The notes beneath the pieces were generated by a model that was not told where the DNA came from, ran no database searches, and was given only the letters and a program-made list of their open reading frames with translations. A stretch of 64,000 nucleotides of DNA from Symbiodinium natans. Taxonomy: Eukaryota; Sar; Dinophyceae; Suessiales; Symbiodiniaceae. The stretch lies in NCBI GenBank assembly GCA_905221605.1, contig CAJNDS010000824.1:451001-515000 (forward strand). The letters run 5' to 3'. Made by a program: the position numbers and the translations under genes. The number at the start of each line of letters is the position of its first letter. Within the stretch, counting starts at the first letter, position 1. Positions 21,720 through 36,000 of this stretch are shown piece after piece.

Positions 21720-21906
21720 GCTGGCCAGGGCCGAACCGACATCGGGGCGTGTGGTTTCAGAGTGTTCCGCCCTCTCACAACGCTTAGGGGCCCTTTTTGT
21801 TTGGAGGGGGGGGGGGGGTCTATTCTTGACGGAGTTCCATCACAAAGGCTACTTGTTAACTAATGCTGTGGACGGTAAGTTTGGACATCCCCCCACTCTA
21901 AGCTTG

Positions 21907-22096
21907 GTATGTTCCCCTTGTGCGAACAGCTCTTGAATAATTAGGGACCCTAGAGGGGGTACTATAACCCTAAACCCTCAGCCCGAAACCCTAAACCCCT
22001 GTTAGCATCTGAATAGGGACTCTAGAGGGGTACTATATCCCTAAACCCTCAACCCTAAACCCTAAACCCCTGTTAGTATAAAGGGGGAACATCCCA
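21907..22096. repeat. Introner-like element, family B, composite (B2)
   Basis: Left end TATGTTCCCCTTGTGCGAACAG; right end CTGTTAGTATAAAGGGGGAACATCCCA. Two copies of TAGGGAC...GGTACTATA-CCCTAAACCC lie inside, so part of the core plus a CCCTAAA tract has been duplicated. Confidence 0.7.
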
Positions 22097-22152
22097 ACCC
22101 TAAAAACCCCAAAGCCCGAAGCATGCTGGGACAGCAGCCCTACAGCCCTATA

Positions 22153-22260
22153 CCCTTCAAGGGTCCATGTACCTATATAGGGAGTACTTGGGCCTTAAAG
22201 TATTTCCAATTTAACTTTGGGGCCCAAGTATATAATCATAAGGTACATGGACCCTTAGGG
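22153..22260. repeat. Introner-like element, family A (A2)
   Basis: Left arm AAGGGTCCATGTACCTATATAGGG, right arm ATAAGGTACATGGACCCTTAGGG; core CTTGGGCCTTAAAGTA...GGGGCCCAAGTATA. A good family A reference copy. Confidence 0.85.
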
Positions 22261-22872
22261 ATAGTGGTTTAGGGTTTAGGGTTTAGGGTTTAGGGTTGGT
22301 TGAGGGTTGGAAAGCTCCAATGCCCCGCCAACCTTCAACCCCTCCCCCCTCCGACCCCCCCCCCCCCTCCCCATCAGTTTCCTAAACCCTTAGCCTCTCG
22401 AAGCCTTCGAACTCGAAATGGGAACCCCCCCCCCCCCCCCCCGCCTCCACAGAAATAAAAAAGAAGACCCCTCAAAGCCCTGAACCCTCAATGCCAAGCG
22501 CCCTAAGCCCAGCCTAAGCCCTAAACCCTACACCCTCAACCTAACCCACCCCTATCCCCGCCTCAGGTGGCGCGACAGCATCCTGCTCCTCGTTCTGCTC
22601 AGCTTGGGGTTTTAAGGTCTACACGGCGTTCCGAGGATGTGCTCAACTCTTATCTGCCTGAAGCCCCATTCGCCCCAGTCCAGGGCTCCAGATCTTTCCG
22701 GAACAGGCTTAGGGTTTCAGTTGTAGGGTTTAGGGTTTAGGGTTTAGTGTTTAGGGTTTAGGGTTTAGGGTTTAGGGTTAGGGTTAAACCCTAAACCCTA
22801 GACCCTAAACCCTGAACTGTTTGCAGTGGCCCAGGTATCTAATAAATGCAGCTTCCCCTTTCCTGCAGACTC

Positions 22873-22922
22873 AGGACAAGGCATCGCCTGGGAAGTTTTG
22901 GAGCGAGAGATTCGGAAGCTTC
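22873..22922 (+). CDS. Exon candidate
   Basis: CTCAG/GAC acceptor; the frame Gln-Gly-Ile-Ala-Trp-Glu-Val-Leu-Glu-Arg-Glu-Ile-Arg-Lys-Leu-Arg is amphipathic and coding-like. A longer frame in another phase (Lys-Ala-Ser-Pro-Gly-Lys-Phe-Trp...) also crosses the region. Gene membership unknown. Confidence 0.35.
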
Positions 22923-23650
22923 GGGGGAATTGAGGAAGTACCGATCTTCGTGACCGTAGCATCGTCGGAGTTGGGCGCTTGGTGGTTAGGGCAACCCGAA
23001 ACCCTGAACCCTAAACCCTAAGCCAGAAGCCCTAAACCCGAAACCCGAAACCCTAAACCCGAAACCCTAAACCCTAAACCCTAACCGAGGGTCCGGGAGT
23101 CTTACAGCTGGGCAACGCAGGGAAGGTTGTCAACAGACGTGTTTCCCAGCACTCAACCCCTATAGTATAAATAGTACAAATTCAACAGATTCTGTTGAAT
23201 TTGTCCTATTTTTACTATTTCGTGATTATTTTGTTTTGATATTTGTGAAGTACTATTTCTACACCAACCATGAACCCAAAGTCACGAGTCTTGGGACTCA
23301 TCTTCAGATTTTGCACCCTACCTTTTTTTTGAAGCTCCTATCTTGTCTGGCTTTCCGGGTCTTATATTTAGTATCATGAAAGGTTTTTTGTACACGCAGA
23401 ATATAAACATACATACATTTTATACGGAATATCCATAATTATATGTATACAAGAATTGATAATAGCAACTACAAAAAGAATAATAAGAATAAGAAAAGAA
23501 AAAGCAACATAATCTAAGACTTACAATCATAAGGGTGACCACATATATGTATAAAGATCCACCTATCACATGCCCGCAGCGCTCCAGGGGCTCAAGACCC
23601 CCCCCCCCCCTTCAACCGCTAAACCAAACTCATTGGTTCAGAATGTAGGA

Positions 23651-23804
23651 AAAGAGGGAATGAGGCACCCTGTAGAATCCCCTCAAAAGGGTAGTTTTAG
23701 GTGGATAGGAGAGGGAATGAGGCACCCTATAGAATCCCCTCAAAAGGGTAGTTTTAGGTGGATAGAAGGTACCTAAGCATCTCATTTCCCTACTAAGAGC
23801 CAGT
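23651..23804. repeat. Introner-like element, family D with internal duplication (D4)
   Basis: GAGGGAATGAGGCACCCT...CCCCTCAAAAGGGTAG, about 60 bases, occurs twice in tandem before a single right end ATTTCCCTACTAAGAGCC. Confidence 0.8.
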
Positions 23805-24002
23805 AGGTAAACCCTGAACCCCCGAAATCTTGGGGATTTACCCGCTTAGGCCCTGACTGATATAAGGGGCCTTATCGGGGTTTTATTAACGTACCTTGTA
23901 TAGGGGTTCTTACGGTACCTTATATAGCGGTTATATATGTGGGTTATATAGGGGAATAAGATTAAGGACTCTTCCCCCCAACCCCGGGGGGGAACCCAAC
24001 AA

Positions 24003-27000
24003 ATGGCTCCGGTGGAGCTCTTCATCCACTCGCAGAAGTCCACCTTCGAGCTAGAGGAGCCGACGCCCAACTCGGAGTTTAGATTTTAGGGAGGTTTGGG
24101 AGAGGGTTGGGAGTTTTGTGAGTTTTGGGAGTTTTGGGAGTTTGGGGAGTTTGGGGAGGTTTGGGAGTTTGGGGAGTAGGGTTCAGGGTTTAGGGTCTTG
24201 TATTCAGGGGAGCCGGCGGGGGGGGGGGGGGGGCTTTGGGAAGGGGGGCTATCCGGAGAGGGGAAATGATTCGGGTACCCTGGACCTCCAAGTGTCCTTC
24301 CGAAACTCTGTCATCGAGCCCAGGAAAGTCGAACTCCTCCGTGAAGCTCTCACAAGTGAGTGTCTTGTCAGGTCAGGGTTTCGGGTTTCGGGTTTATTGC
24401 TTTGGGGTTTGGGGTTTAGGGTTCAGGGTTTAGGGTTTAGGGTTTAGGCCAAGGATAGCGAAGGCGCCTACCTTGCAGCTGCAGGGGTGTACACGTTGCG
24501 TCGGGTTTTGTTGCCTTTCGGGCGAATATGGGGGTTTGCGACATTAAGGGTCCCCTCATTTCGACGCCCCAAAACAAGGAGGATTTCTGTACAATGAGGA
24601 CCCCAAGTCAGGCCGCCCTCCCCCCCCCCGCCCCCAAGCTTCCCCAAACCCTAAACCCTAAACCCTAAACCCTAAACCCTAAACCCTAAACCCGGGCTTG
24701 GGCCTGGATTCCCACTCCCGGTCTTCTATCAGGCCTGCATGCCTCGAGCTGCCAAAGCCCTAAACTCCAGAACCCTAAAACGCACCAAAACCCTAAGCTC
24801 TAGAACCCCAAGACCCCAAACTCTACAACCCGAATAGGCCCCAAAACCCTAATAGCCCAGCCTTTCTCATGGTTTAGGGTTTCGCTTTTTTTGTGAAGCC
24901 AGGACCGGTGGGCCCTTACTCTGGATTTTTTTGGTCCGAGGTTCCCTGGTAAGCGATAATGAGGGGAGAAAAGAATAGTGGTCTGTCCTACTCATGGTTA
25001 AAAATTGTGTTAGGGTTTCGGGCTCAGGGAGGGCTCAGGGCTTAGGGCTTATAAAGTGCAGGGGTTTAGGGTTTAGCGTGTAGGGTTTGGACTTAAGGTA
25101 CTTTCGTGGGTTTAGGGCTTTGTGCCAAGACCCAAACGACTCCAGAGGTTCGGGATCCCGATCCAATGTCAGCTCCTCTCGGCCGAGGTGGCCTGCTTCA
25201 GCGTTGCAGGGTTTAGGGTTTAGGGTTTAGGGGTTAGGGTTGTGAGCTCCAGGGTTCTGAGGGTTTTCAGGGTTTTCGGGGTTCTGAGAGGGTTTCTTTT
25301 GTATAAAGTGTTCAGGGTTTTTATTGGGGTTCTGCGTTTTGTTTAGGGGTTTTGAGGGCCGACTTAGCTTGCTTTGGCAGTCGAGGGTTCAAGGGGCCTC
25401 CGGCGGCGTTGGGTTTCTTTCTGCCAAGCATGGGTGTGGAAGAGTCCCAGAAGCCTAAGCTCCTGTTGAATTTGTATAGTAAACCCTAAACCCTAAGCCC
25501 TAAACCCCTGTCTAGGGCTTCGGGCAGTCAAAGTATTTAGAGCTGGGCCCATTCCTTGCATTCTTATCCCCTCACTGCACTTCGATGATTGTAGCCTCCA
25601 TGTCCCAGCCCCGCACCCTGGTACTAGGATCCCTTTACTTCTTTAGGGTTTGCAGGGTTCAGGGGATTAGGGTTTAGGGTGTAGGGCTTAGACTCTGAAC
25701 CCTACCGCCACCCCTCGGAATCCCCCGACTTCTGAGGGACGGCGGCTGGAGGACGCGGGGCCGCTACCCGCCAACCCGATCCACGTGCAGGAGCTGGGGG
25801 TGGGGTAATTACCGGGTCATTGTTGAACATCGTTTTATTCTTTTTGAATACCTAAAAATTACAACCAAGAAGGAGCAAACATGATCATTTTCAAATCGTA
25901 CCCCAACAATAGCGCGGATTAGGGGCTTTGGGGCTTAGGGTTTAGATGGCGGCTTCGGCGTTTGGTTGATTTAGGTTGTGTGGTTTACTGCTGCTTGTAG
26001 TGTTTCGGATTCCTTTTGGGCCAATCAAGCCGAAAGGGTACAATATTCTTTCTTACAAAGCTTTATGGTTTGTATGGGGTGGGCCCTTGTGGTACCCGCC
26101 CTAAACTAGAAAGAATGTACCTCAATACAGAAAGCTCTTGGGACTCCTTATGCACCTTGCGCCTAATCCCTTTAAACCCACAGAAGCCCCAAGAAGCACA
26201 AGCCCCAAGCCCCAATCCCCACAAACCCTAAAGGAAGCCCAATGCCTCCACCCACTACAAGCCCTGCAGGTACCAGTTACCCATAGCTTAAAGCAACAAC
26301 CTATGTCGGGAAGATCTACAAAGATCCCAGTAGCAACACAAAGGTATACACATGGAGGGAAAGTCGGGCCTTGGTTTTGGGGTCAACGGTTTGAAGGGTT
26401 TCGAGGGTTTTGGGCTTTAAGGTGTTAGGGTTTAGGGTTTAGGGTTTAGGGTTTAGGGTTTAGGGTTTAGGGTTTAGGGGCTCGTTCCTGCCTGGGGTCT
26501 GGGGAAGAGGACTTCGGGCGTTTGCGGCCCAAGACGTCTGCAGCTGCCTCAACCTTTGGGGGCATCGAGCGCGAAAGGCTTGCAGAGTTTCGGTTTAGGG
26601 CCCAGCCCTAAGGGTCCATGTACCTTGTTTCTTTAACTTGGGCCCCCAAGTCCCTATGTAGGAAGTACCCTAAGGCCTAAGTATTCCCTATTAAGGTACA
26701 TGGACCCTTAGGGCAGGGTTTTGGGTATAGGGTTCAGGGTTTCGCTTTGGAAGAAAGGTTGGGTTGCCTCTTCGCATTTGCAGAGCTTGCTTGCTTGTTG
26801 CTGCCTCCACCTGGTTCCCATGGTTTGACATGCCCATACCGAAGGGGGGACCGATCAGCTCTGAGCCCAACTCCCCAGTAAGCGCTTAAAGCCTTTCAAG
26901 AAGCTTGAAAGCCCGAAGCCTAAACCCCAAACCCTACTTGGCACTTGAATTCACAGCTTTGCAAATTGGCTGTCGTCCACTATCAAAGTTAAAGATTGAT

Positions 27001-30000
27001 GCGATCGGATGCACTGAGAACCCTGCACCCCGAACCCCAAAACCAAATAAACCTAAAGCCACACACACGCCCTGAACCCGTTAACGCCTAGTCCTCAAGA
27101 CCCTAACCCTCCCCCCCCCCACCCCCTGCCCCCAAACCAAAACAGGAAACAAATCCGAAATCCCAAAAGCAAACCCAGAGAACCAAACAATATCCTCACT
27201 CAACCCTACCCCTGAACCCCCTTAACAAACGGCAACCCTGCACCGTTTCATTCCTAAACTCCTGGAGCCCTGAAAGCTCCCCAAGACTACTCGTGATCTC
27301 CGGTCCCTTTCCCCCGCATGCTTCGCTGAGGATGGCAAGGTCGCGGAGATCCAGCACGTGCCCAAGACAGAGGCCAGGCGTTCGTGCTTACAAGGCTTTT
27401 GACCATTTTGGGGCCGCGGTTAGTATCGGGCTTAGGGATTTTATAGCCGGTTTTGAGAGAGTCTTGATTGTGAATTGGAGCCTTGCATGGGCCCATACAC
27501 ATGGGGTCGACCTATAGAAGCTAAACTAAACAAACCCTAAGCAGGAGCAGTTATTTCAATCAGGACCGCCCGGCTCAGGAAACTGGGCAACCCTAAACCC
27601 TCCCAAAATGCTCAAGTCCTGGTTCTACTGTACTCCCCTCACGAGGGGCTCGTAATTCTTCAGAAGCCCCCGTATGGACATAAAGAAGTAGACATCATCG
27701 TCCCCCGTCCGGTTTACTATAATTGAAAACTTCATCCAAGTTCCTTACCGGCAACCTGCAATCCAAAACAAGAGATTCACATGGCCTATGTCATTGGGCC
27801 TATATGGGCCTTAAGGGTTTCTAGGAGGTTGCTTGAACAACAGCGTGGCAGGAGCGCGGTATTGCCTTGCGCCAGCTGAAGGCCAGCGCGCAGCACCACT
27901 TAAAATATGGGTTGGGATATTCAATATCTACATCAGGGGCTGGTCTAAACCCGGAGCCTGGCGAGATAAACCACCCCAATACCCTACCTCCCTCAATGCC
28001 CAAAGCCTGAACCCTAGACCCTAAACAGCCCTCACCCTAAGCCCCGAACCCTAAACCCAGTTGACCTTAAAATATGCCTGAGATCCTAAATCGCTTATGT
28101 ATTTACAGCCCAAGCCCTCAATCTTATAAGTAAACCCTACAACCTTGTAGTTAGACCCTGAATCCTAAACCCTAAAAGCCCGAAACCCCTTCTCATGCTC
28201 TTCGCCAGCGAGGCGCTCCTCGCCTTTGTCCACGCCTCGGCCACCGAGGCCCACGTAGAGGGGCAAGCGGCCGTGGAAGGTCAAAACACTAAACCATCTC
28301 AATCCTAAACCCTCGAGGCCCTGAGCCCGTAGGGCATTGAGCAGGTGCTTGGAGGTTCACGGGTAGGTATTTGTGGGGCTCCAAGTACGGCAACTACAAT
28401 GACAACTGGTTATAGCCTTGTTTAGGGCACTTATAACCCTACTTGCAACTACCCCTTGAGGACCGAATGACACCCCAAAATTGGAACACATACCTTACTC
28501 TACTTCCTATTAATGCAATATGAACCATAACCCTTTTAGGGTTCATTTCGTCCCCAGGTCCATCATGAACCTTCAAGTAAGGAGAGGGATTGCAGGGATG
28601 GCAGCTCGCAGACTGCGTGTGGTGTTCCGAATCAGGATCTGCTTCTACGTACCTTCTGTCCTAGAATTCACATAGAGCGACCCTCTGAGAGTGGGACTCT
28701 AGTTGATTGGGACAACCATGTGTGTGTGAGATGGTGGCGAGTAAGACTCAGCGTTCCTAGGAAGAAGCCTTGCTACGGTTCGCAAAGCCATGCCCCATTG
28801 CGGATAAAACCTGTCCAGGATGAGCGAAGTGCAGCCATTGGTTCTCCTGCACCCTAAACCTTAAACCCTCGTAATCCCTAAACCCTAAGCGTCTTACGAC
28901 CCTAATGAAGAGTGCATGCGTCTCCGCATGCGTACCAGCCGCCTAAGCCAGCAAAGAAGAACGAAGCCTGGAGCCGTTCATAGCTCCCAGGAAACCCTGA
29001 AACCCCCAAACATCCCCAAACTCCTATCTAGACAACCTGAAATTGAAACACCCTACACGCACTCCCCTAAACTACCCCAAGCTCTGAACTCCAAACCCTT
29101 TCCTTTTCAGGGCCAGCTACCTTGGAAGAGGCGCGATGGGGCCTGGATCCAACCGAGCAAGATGCAACTCGTACGCTTTTATTTGCACGAATTAATGGCG
29201 CTGCGAAACGGCCATCTTTGTGGTACGGATATAGGGTGCGCCTAGCAGTTCTTCATACAGAATGAGTGAATGTCGTACCTCATATCTTCATACGGAATGA
29301 GTGAATTTGGTACTCGATATCCGGATATCCGCCTATACCACCCGTTAATGAGGCCCCGTACGAACCCCACGACCCCGGGCTCCTAGTCTGCAGCCTGAGA
29401 GGGGTGAGGGGCCCCCTGATTTTGGGAAGTTTTAGGGTTTAGGGTTTAGGGTTTAGGGTCTAGGGTTTAGGGTCTAGGGTCTAGGGGCTTAGGGTTCAGA
29501 AGCCTTCTAGACCCTGATATACGCGTCTTCACCCTCGAAGCCCTCGAAGCCAAGAAACCTCTACGACTGCACCGCGTGGGTCATCAAGCCAGCGACCAGA
29601 CATGCTCAGTGCAGTCTCTTGTCTCAACCCTAGACCCTAAGGCCTTAAAGCACTTCCTAATCAGGGACTTTGGTGCCCAAGTATACAGTAGTAACGTACA
29701 TCGACTAAAACGCTAAACACAGGTCTCCACGGAAAGTTTAGGTTTAGGGTTTCAGAACTTTGCTGGTGCCTGCTTTTTTTGGGGCGGGTGGGGTAGGGGG
29801 CGGAAGGCGAGGGAGGGGGATCTCCTGCAACCAAAAGCCGAAACAAAGGAGAACCTTTTGTTCCCCTACATGGCAGGGGAGTATAGTTAACTAGGTGTTC
29901 AAGTTCTGCTTCGTTGGGTTTGGGGGTGGGGTTTCAGGCCTCACGCTTGCACTTGTTTGTACTTGTGAGGTCAGGGTCGGAGTTTGCTTTGATCCCTGAG

Positions 30001-33000
30001 GCTATGTGGAGCTCGTCACCGAGGACCCGGTAAGCTCGCACCCCAGTCTGTACTCGCGAGTCTTGTCGGCATGTGATTTTTACGGAGTGCTCCGCCTGGT
30101 CCTGCCAGGCCAGAAGCCCAAGTGGTTCGTCAGCCACGCCTGGTCGGAGCCGGTGCGCTGGGGGGTGGGGGGGGAAGGGGCTCCTAAGCCACTTCCTATA
30201 TGGGTAGTTCTTTAAAGGGTCTCTTGTTAGGTCCTGATTGCAAGGGTGCCGTATTCTCTAGGGGACGCAAAAGGTGCCCCGAATGTAGAGAGCTAGCCAT
30301 CTGTGATATGTGGCGTTTGGGGCTTTGCCGAGCCTAGCTGGAAACCCCGTTCATCAAACTCTACGCTCTTCAGCCTTTCCGAAGAGACAGTCTTGGGCCT
30401 GAGGGGTGCTTGGAAATTTAAAAAACTCCAAAGAAACAGCAAAAATCCATAACTTCTGCTGGGGTTCCAAGTTCAGCATAGTGGCAGGTCTCCACCTTTG
30501 CCCTCTGCTTGGAGCAACATGGCCGGCTGCGCGACCTCGAGGACAAGGCAGGGGCCGGGAAAGCCCATGAATCAGAAGCTAAGACGAGACGCCAGCACCA
30601 GGGGTATTAGTGTTCAGGGGCCCTAAACCTAAACCCTGAACCCTGAACCCTAAAAGCCCTAAACCCTGGTTTCCGGTTTCCTGGCATTTAAATTATCACT
30701 TTTTGGTACAGAAATGCAGCGGTGCCAGCACGACAGCTGCCATCCACGAGCCTTCTCGAACACACGGACAACACATGACAACCAATAGCCTATGACCTTT
30801 ACCCTGTTGGGTACCCTTAACCTGGGGTTTAGGGTTTTGGGCTTTAGGGTTTAGGGTCCCCTAAGGGACCATGTACCTAAATAGGGAATTCTTGGGCCTG
30901 AAAGTACTTCTGAAAATCTTTGGGGCGCAAGTATACAATAGTAAGGTGCATGGACCCTTAGGGTAAGCCCTATACAGACCCTAAGAGGCAGGGTATCCAA
31001 CTTGCCTGTCCGACTTTTGGACAGACAGTCCTATCTCTTGCTTAACCTAAGCCCTGTCTGGGCATTGCAAGCCCACACCAACCAGCCGCAGTAGTGAGAA
31101 AGCAGCAATAGGAGAAGCCATGATCTGGCTACCGTCAACTCTTTCCAAGCCCTTGCTCTAGCACCTAGAATATTCTACCCTGTGCCCTCTTCTGGGTACA
31201 TGCCTCATCATAGGGTTTGAGTACTTTACACGCAGATGCCTCGATGCCAGGATGCCTGGTGGGTTTGCGCCTACGCGGCCCGGCGCTGCAACATTGAGCC
31301 AAAATGCCCAAAGACCTGCATGGTCTGGGGTTCCATTGGGAAACCAGGATTTGGGGTTTAGTTGCCCTAAGCCCTCAACTGCTCTGAAGCCCGATGCTGC
31401 CTATGTTTGAGGGACTCGCGGTGGAGTGCGTTGAAGGCTGCAGGCATGCTTTTGAGCTTGGGCTGATCTGAACCCGTGGAAAACAGTGAGGCATACACAA
31501 GGTACACCTTGGCGGCAGTTGCTTCATCTTTGAGTTGGCCCCCTCAGCGTCAAACGCCAACCCAAAACTGAAAAGGGACATTGCTTCGTCCTGTACCCTA
31601 AACCCTAAACCCTTAGCGCAATCAAAGTAAACGAGCATCTGCCGTGAAGAATCATGCAGCGCCACATTCGGGACTTGCCAGTCTCAAGTGTCGTTTGGAT
31701 ATGCGTTGCACTCTAACGGTGTGTTTTCGTCCCAAGACTTGTTGAGATATGTTGAGATCCAGCAGACCTTCAATACTCAATCACATCAGAATCCTGTGTA
31801 CCTGTACAGATGCACGTGTGTACTGTCATGTGGCTGCTGTGTATATCCCTTGGGAAAACTGAAGCACAGGCGGTGTGGGTGTTACCTTCATCTGGAGTAG
31901 CGGGGCAAGTGGGGTCTCGAAGTTCGATGTGCAAAAGATCTACAAGCTCTTCTTATCACCCCCCAAAAGGTCCATGTACCTAAATACTTGGGCCTTAAAG
32001 TACTTCCTGTGTAGTCACTTCACTTTGGGGCCAAGCCTGTAAGTATAAGGTACGTGGACCCTTAGGGATCTCTATGCGCACAGTCAGCTCAAGAATCTTC
32101 GAGAACGCCTATCAAAAATGGAGGAGAGCTGCGCTGTTGAACTTGGAACAGGCTCTCTAGCATGTGACCTAGGGGGGGCCCAGTCATCGTACCATTATGG
32201 AACTAGGTATCGAAAAGATCATACAGGCCTGCCAGGATGGAATCCAAAATCACGCTGAAGTTTTGTTTGGGCTGTGCCTAATTCCATAGCAGCTGCGCCC
32301 TTGAAGGTAGTTCCTTTTGGTGGTATCGAAGTTCCTTATGCGTTGCACGAAGCCTACACTGACAAACCCCGAAAAAGGAACTACACGTAAGGGTCCACGT
32401 AGTGGAATAAGTGGACCCTGAGGCAAACAACCAGCACGAGCTGGGCTCCGATCTCACCCAAGACCCTTTGCAGAGCAGCTTCTTCCGGGCCATGTGCCTT
32501 TGTGAGGCTGGTCACCGGGGGGGTTAAAGTTTAGAGTTTAGATTTGAAGCTACGCTGCTGGCCCGTGGGTCTCGATTCATGGGGCTCAGGAGAGATGCGT
32601 AAGACGCCTGTCGGAGCCAACAGTCCTGGCAGGGCGTCTTGCTGGTTCTGGATCAGGATGCCACGCAACTCAGCTGCAGTGGGAGACATCCTAGCTAGTC
32701 GAACCTGTGTTTTCGGCTGTCAACCATCTAATGTACAGGTGTGCCCGGAGTTCGGACTGGCACTCCTGGCGACCACTCCCATACCCGCCTCTATGTTTCA
32801 TCGGAGAGGGAGAGAGAGAGGGACATAGAAAGAGAGAGAGAGAGAGAGAGAGGGGAGAGAGAAACAGAGAGCGGCAGCGCATCTCCGGCCAAAAAGGCCC
32901 TTCCGCCGCATCTGGTGCTGCTTCGAGCAGTCCATCGCCATCACAGCCACCCGCGACAATCGACTCCTTCTTGACATCAGCAACTTGCACGAACGGATTT

Positions 33001-36000
33001 CAAGGTCACAATACAGTGAGCTTGTTTTCTCCTCATGTGCAGGTTTATATCTCAGCAGATCACCAGAACTAGCTAGAGCTGACGAGACGAGCTGTGGAGG
33101 GGTGCTGGTGTGACTGAGACTGACGAATCCTTGAAGGCCATTGTCCTGAGTCCGCAAGCAGTGCGGAGGTGATTACGGATGGAGCATCTGGACTGCGAGA
33201 ACCCCCTAAACCCCCCTAAACCCCCAAAGCTCCCGAGAAACCCCCCAAGATCCCCAGAGACCCCCGAACCCCAAAGCACCACAAACCCCCTTCACTCAAA
33301 AAGCCCTCTGATCATGAAACTTAATTCAGAACGTCCTGAAAACCCTAAACGAACCCTCAAGAAGTTAAGAATCCCCAAAACAGCCGGCTGAGGGTTCAGG
33401 GTTTAGGAACCCTAGATCCTAAATCCAGGGAACTCTTGTCGGCAACGATGCCCCAGGGTCGGCTCGAGGTTTTAGAGATTCCTGGATGTAGGGTTTAGGG
33501 TTTAGGGTTCAGGAATTCAGGATTTTTTGGGTTTTGTTCTTTTCTGGGCTTGGGGTTTTGTGTTATCAGTAGCGGCCATGTATTCTGAGGCCGTTTAGCG
33601 GCCCTGTTTCCATCATACCCCCCCTTTGCACCACACGACCAGAGCCATCTCATTTGAATGCAGAGCTTCAACTTACGAACGGGCTTATCGGTTTTTACCT
33701 TGGGGACGAAATGGAGCCTAAAACGGTTTATGGTTCATATTACCTCAATAGGACGTGTAGTCGTACAGGCATATGGCCCCTGCCCAAGGTAGGGCTTCAG
33801 TCCTTATAAGGTCGGAGTTGGGACTTCAGGAGGCTATTGGGATAGTGTTAGTCGCCTTTGTTGCGTGAACGAGGATTCTGTTTTGGTATTTCGTCAGAGC
33901 CCTTGCGTGTTGGTCGACTAGCTTATGAGGTCACGGCCGCAGACCTCCGCGAAAAGCAGCGAACGATGTTCCGCAAGGTCGACGGCACCCTGGCTTTGTT
34001 TACCGTGCAGCTTCCACTGGCTTCCACTGTCTTCAGGGAACATTTTCAGGTGTGCATGTTTGCATTGCGACAAGCTATCGTACTTTCACACCCGAAGGTG
34101 GATGACTTCTGATGTGTACTTTGTCCCACCCCTCCCCATCATTGGAAACGGAATTGCCGCTGACCCTTACCCACCACAAGCTCTGTTTGAAACTGAGGCT
34201 ATGAGGATAGTGTCAAAGCGCATCGCGAGGCAGCTTTCCCCATTTCGTTGCTCCTTGGATCAAGCTAGGAACTGGGTACCCTATATAGTCCCTTACAGTA
34301 ACAGTTCACTTGTGGGGATAGAAGATACCTATACTTCCCTAATATCCTTTATGACAACTAGTCGCTGTTGAGGTTTTGGGTTCAGGTTGTTTAGCGTCGA
34401 GGATGACTTTTTCACGCTCCGGTCCTCTGCCTACCCCCCCCCCCCTGCCCTTCCCCCCGACAGGGAACACCTTTTTAGATTTTCGCCCTGAGCCCTACAA
34501 GCCCTAAACCCTAAACGCAAACCATGGTTTCCCTCAAACTGATAATCCTCCCTGAACCCCCAAAACTGGGTCCTTGTTGGCTTTAATTTTGCAGTTTTGG
34601 TATCAAAAGAACCCAATGAGGATTAAACATGATATTTTTCAATATACCCCCAACAAGGACCCAGAAGACCCTGCCCAGCACCTCTGCCCAGGATCTTACA
34701 ATCTTTGACGGTTATCAGCGTGAAGAACGCATCGGCCTCGAAAGCCATTGACAAGGCGTTTATAAACCTTGAACCTTGAAACCCCAATAGGGACCGTTCA
34801 AAATTATGTGCGTTTTGGAAGGGAGCCTGAGGGTCAGGGTTTGGGAATTTAGATCTTGGTATCGGTGATTCGTATGATCGGTCGCTTTTGCAAACTCTGG
34901 GACGGCAAGCGCCCTCAACCCTAATCCATGCCCGTTGGAACACCAATGAACTCAGCGTATCTGGTATGCCTTTCCCTCTGTTTGCGGGGGTACCTGTTGG
35001 TTCCCTGTCATAGTACCCTCGCCCTGAAAGTTAAGCCGTCTAAGCTCTAAACCCTAAGCCTTAAACCCAAATCATCCGACTACCACCCAAACCCGGAAAG
35101 TTAATCCCTAAATTCTAAACTTGATAAAAACTACCCCAAGCCGGAAAGTTAAACCCCTAAGTCCTGAACCCCAAATCTAAGGGTCCATGTACCTTATGAT
35201 CATGCACTTGGGCCCCAAAGTCAGGAAAAAGACGTACTTTCAGACCCAAGTACTCCCTAAATAGGTACATGGACCCTCAGGGTTCGTGTGTCAAGGGATG
35301 AAGACTCGTACCCCTAAGGTTTTACCCCTAAAGGTTCCCCTATTTAGTGACTCCTAATATGCCCCTGAAACTACCTCAGATTGTACCCCTCAAGGTTCCC
35401 CTTAATATACTCGTAGTATGGCCCTTATACTACCTTAGAGGATCTTTAGAACTGTCCCCAAAAACAAAGAGTACAACCTCAAGGGTAGGTAAAATCCCGA
35501 AACCCTAAACCCTGAACCCTAAACCCTAAACCCTAAACGTCCAAGGTAAAATCCCTAGAGTGTGAAGGTGAGGATCCTGAACACCATTAGCCCTAAACCC
35601 TAGCCCTAAACCCTATACCCTAAACCCTAAACCCTAAACCCTAAACCCTAAACACCATAGAGCCTTCGTGTGAAGGTGCGGATCCTGAACACCATCTGCA
35701 AGCGGAGTTCCCTTGATGGCGATCCTCCGGAGACATCCCCGCACTACGACGAGGTCGACTCAGGCTCCATGATTGGGTTTAGGGTTTAGGGTTTTGGGTT
35801 TTGGGTTTTGGGTTTTGGGTTTTGGGTTTAGGGTTTAGGGTTTAGGATTAGGGTTTAGGGTTTAGGATTTAGGGTTTAGGGTTTAGGGTTTAGGGTTCAG
35901 GGTTTAGGGTTTAGGGTTTTAGGGTTTTAGGGTTTTAGGGTTTAGTTTTTTTCGTGAATGTATAATCGATATGTTGAAGATACTTGCTACTTTCAATATT

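Noticed and set aside
32741-33157. Open frames full of Glu-Arg or Leu-Ser repeats
   Set aside because: They are translations of a GA microsatellite. The real exon here (32897-33004) is in another reading and encodes the RIWC motif.
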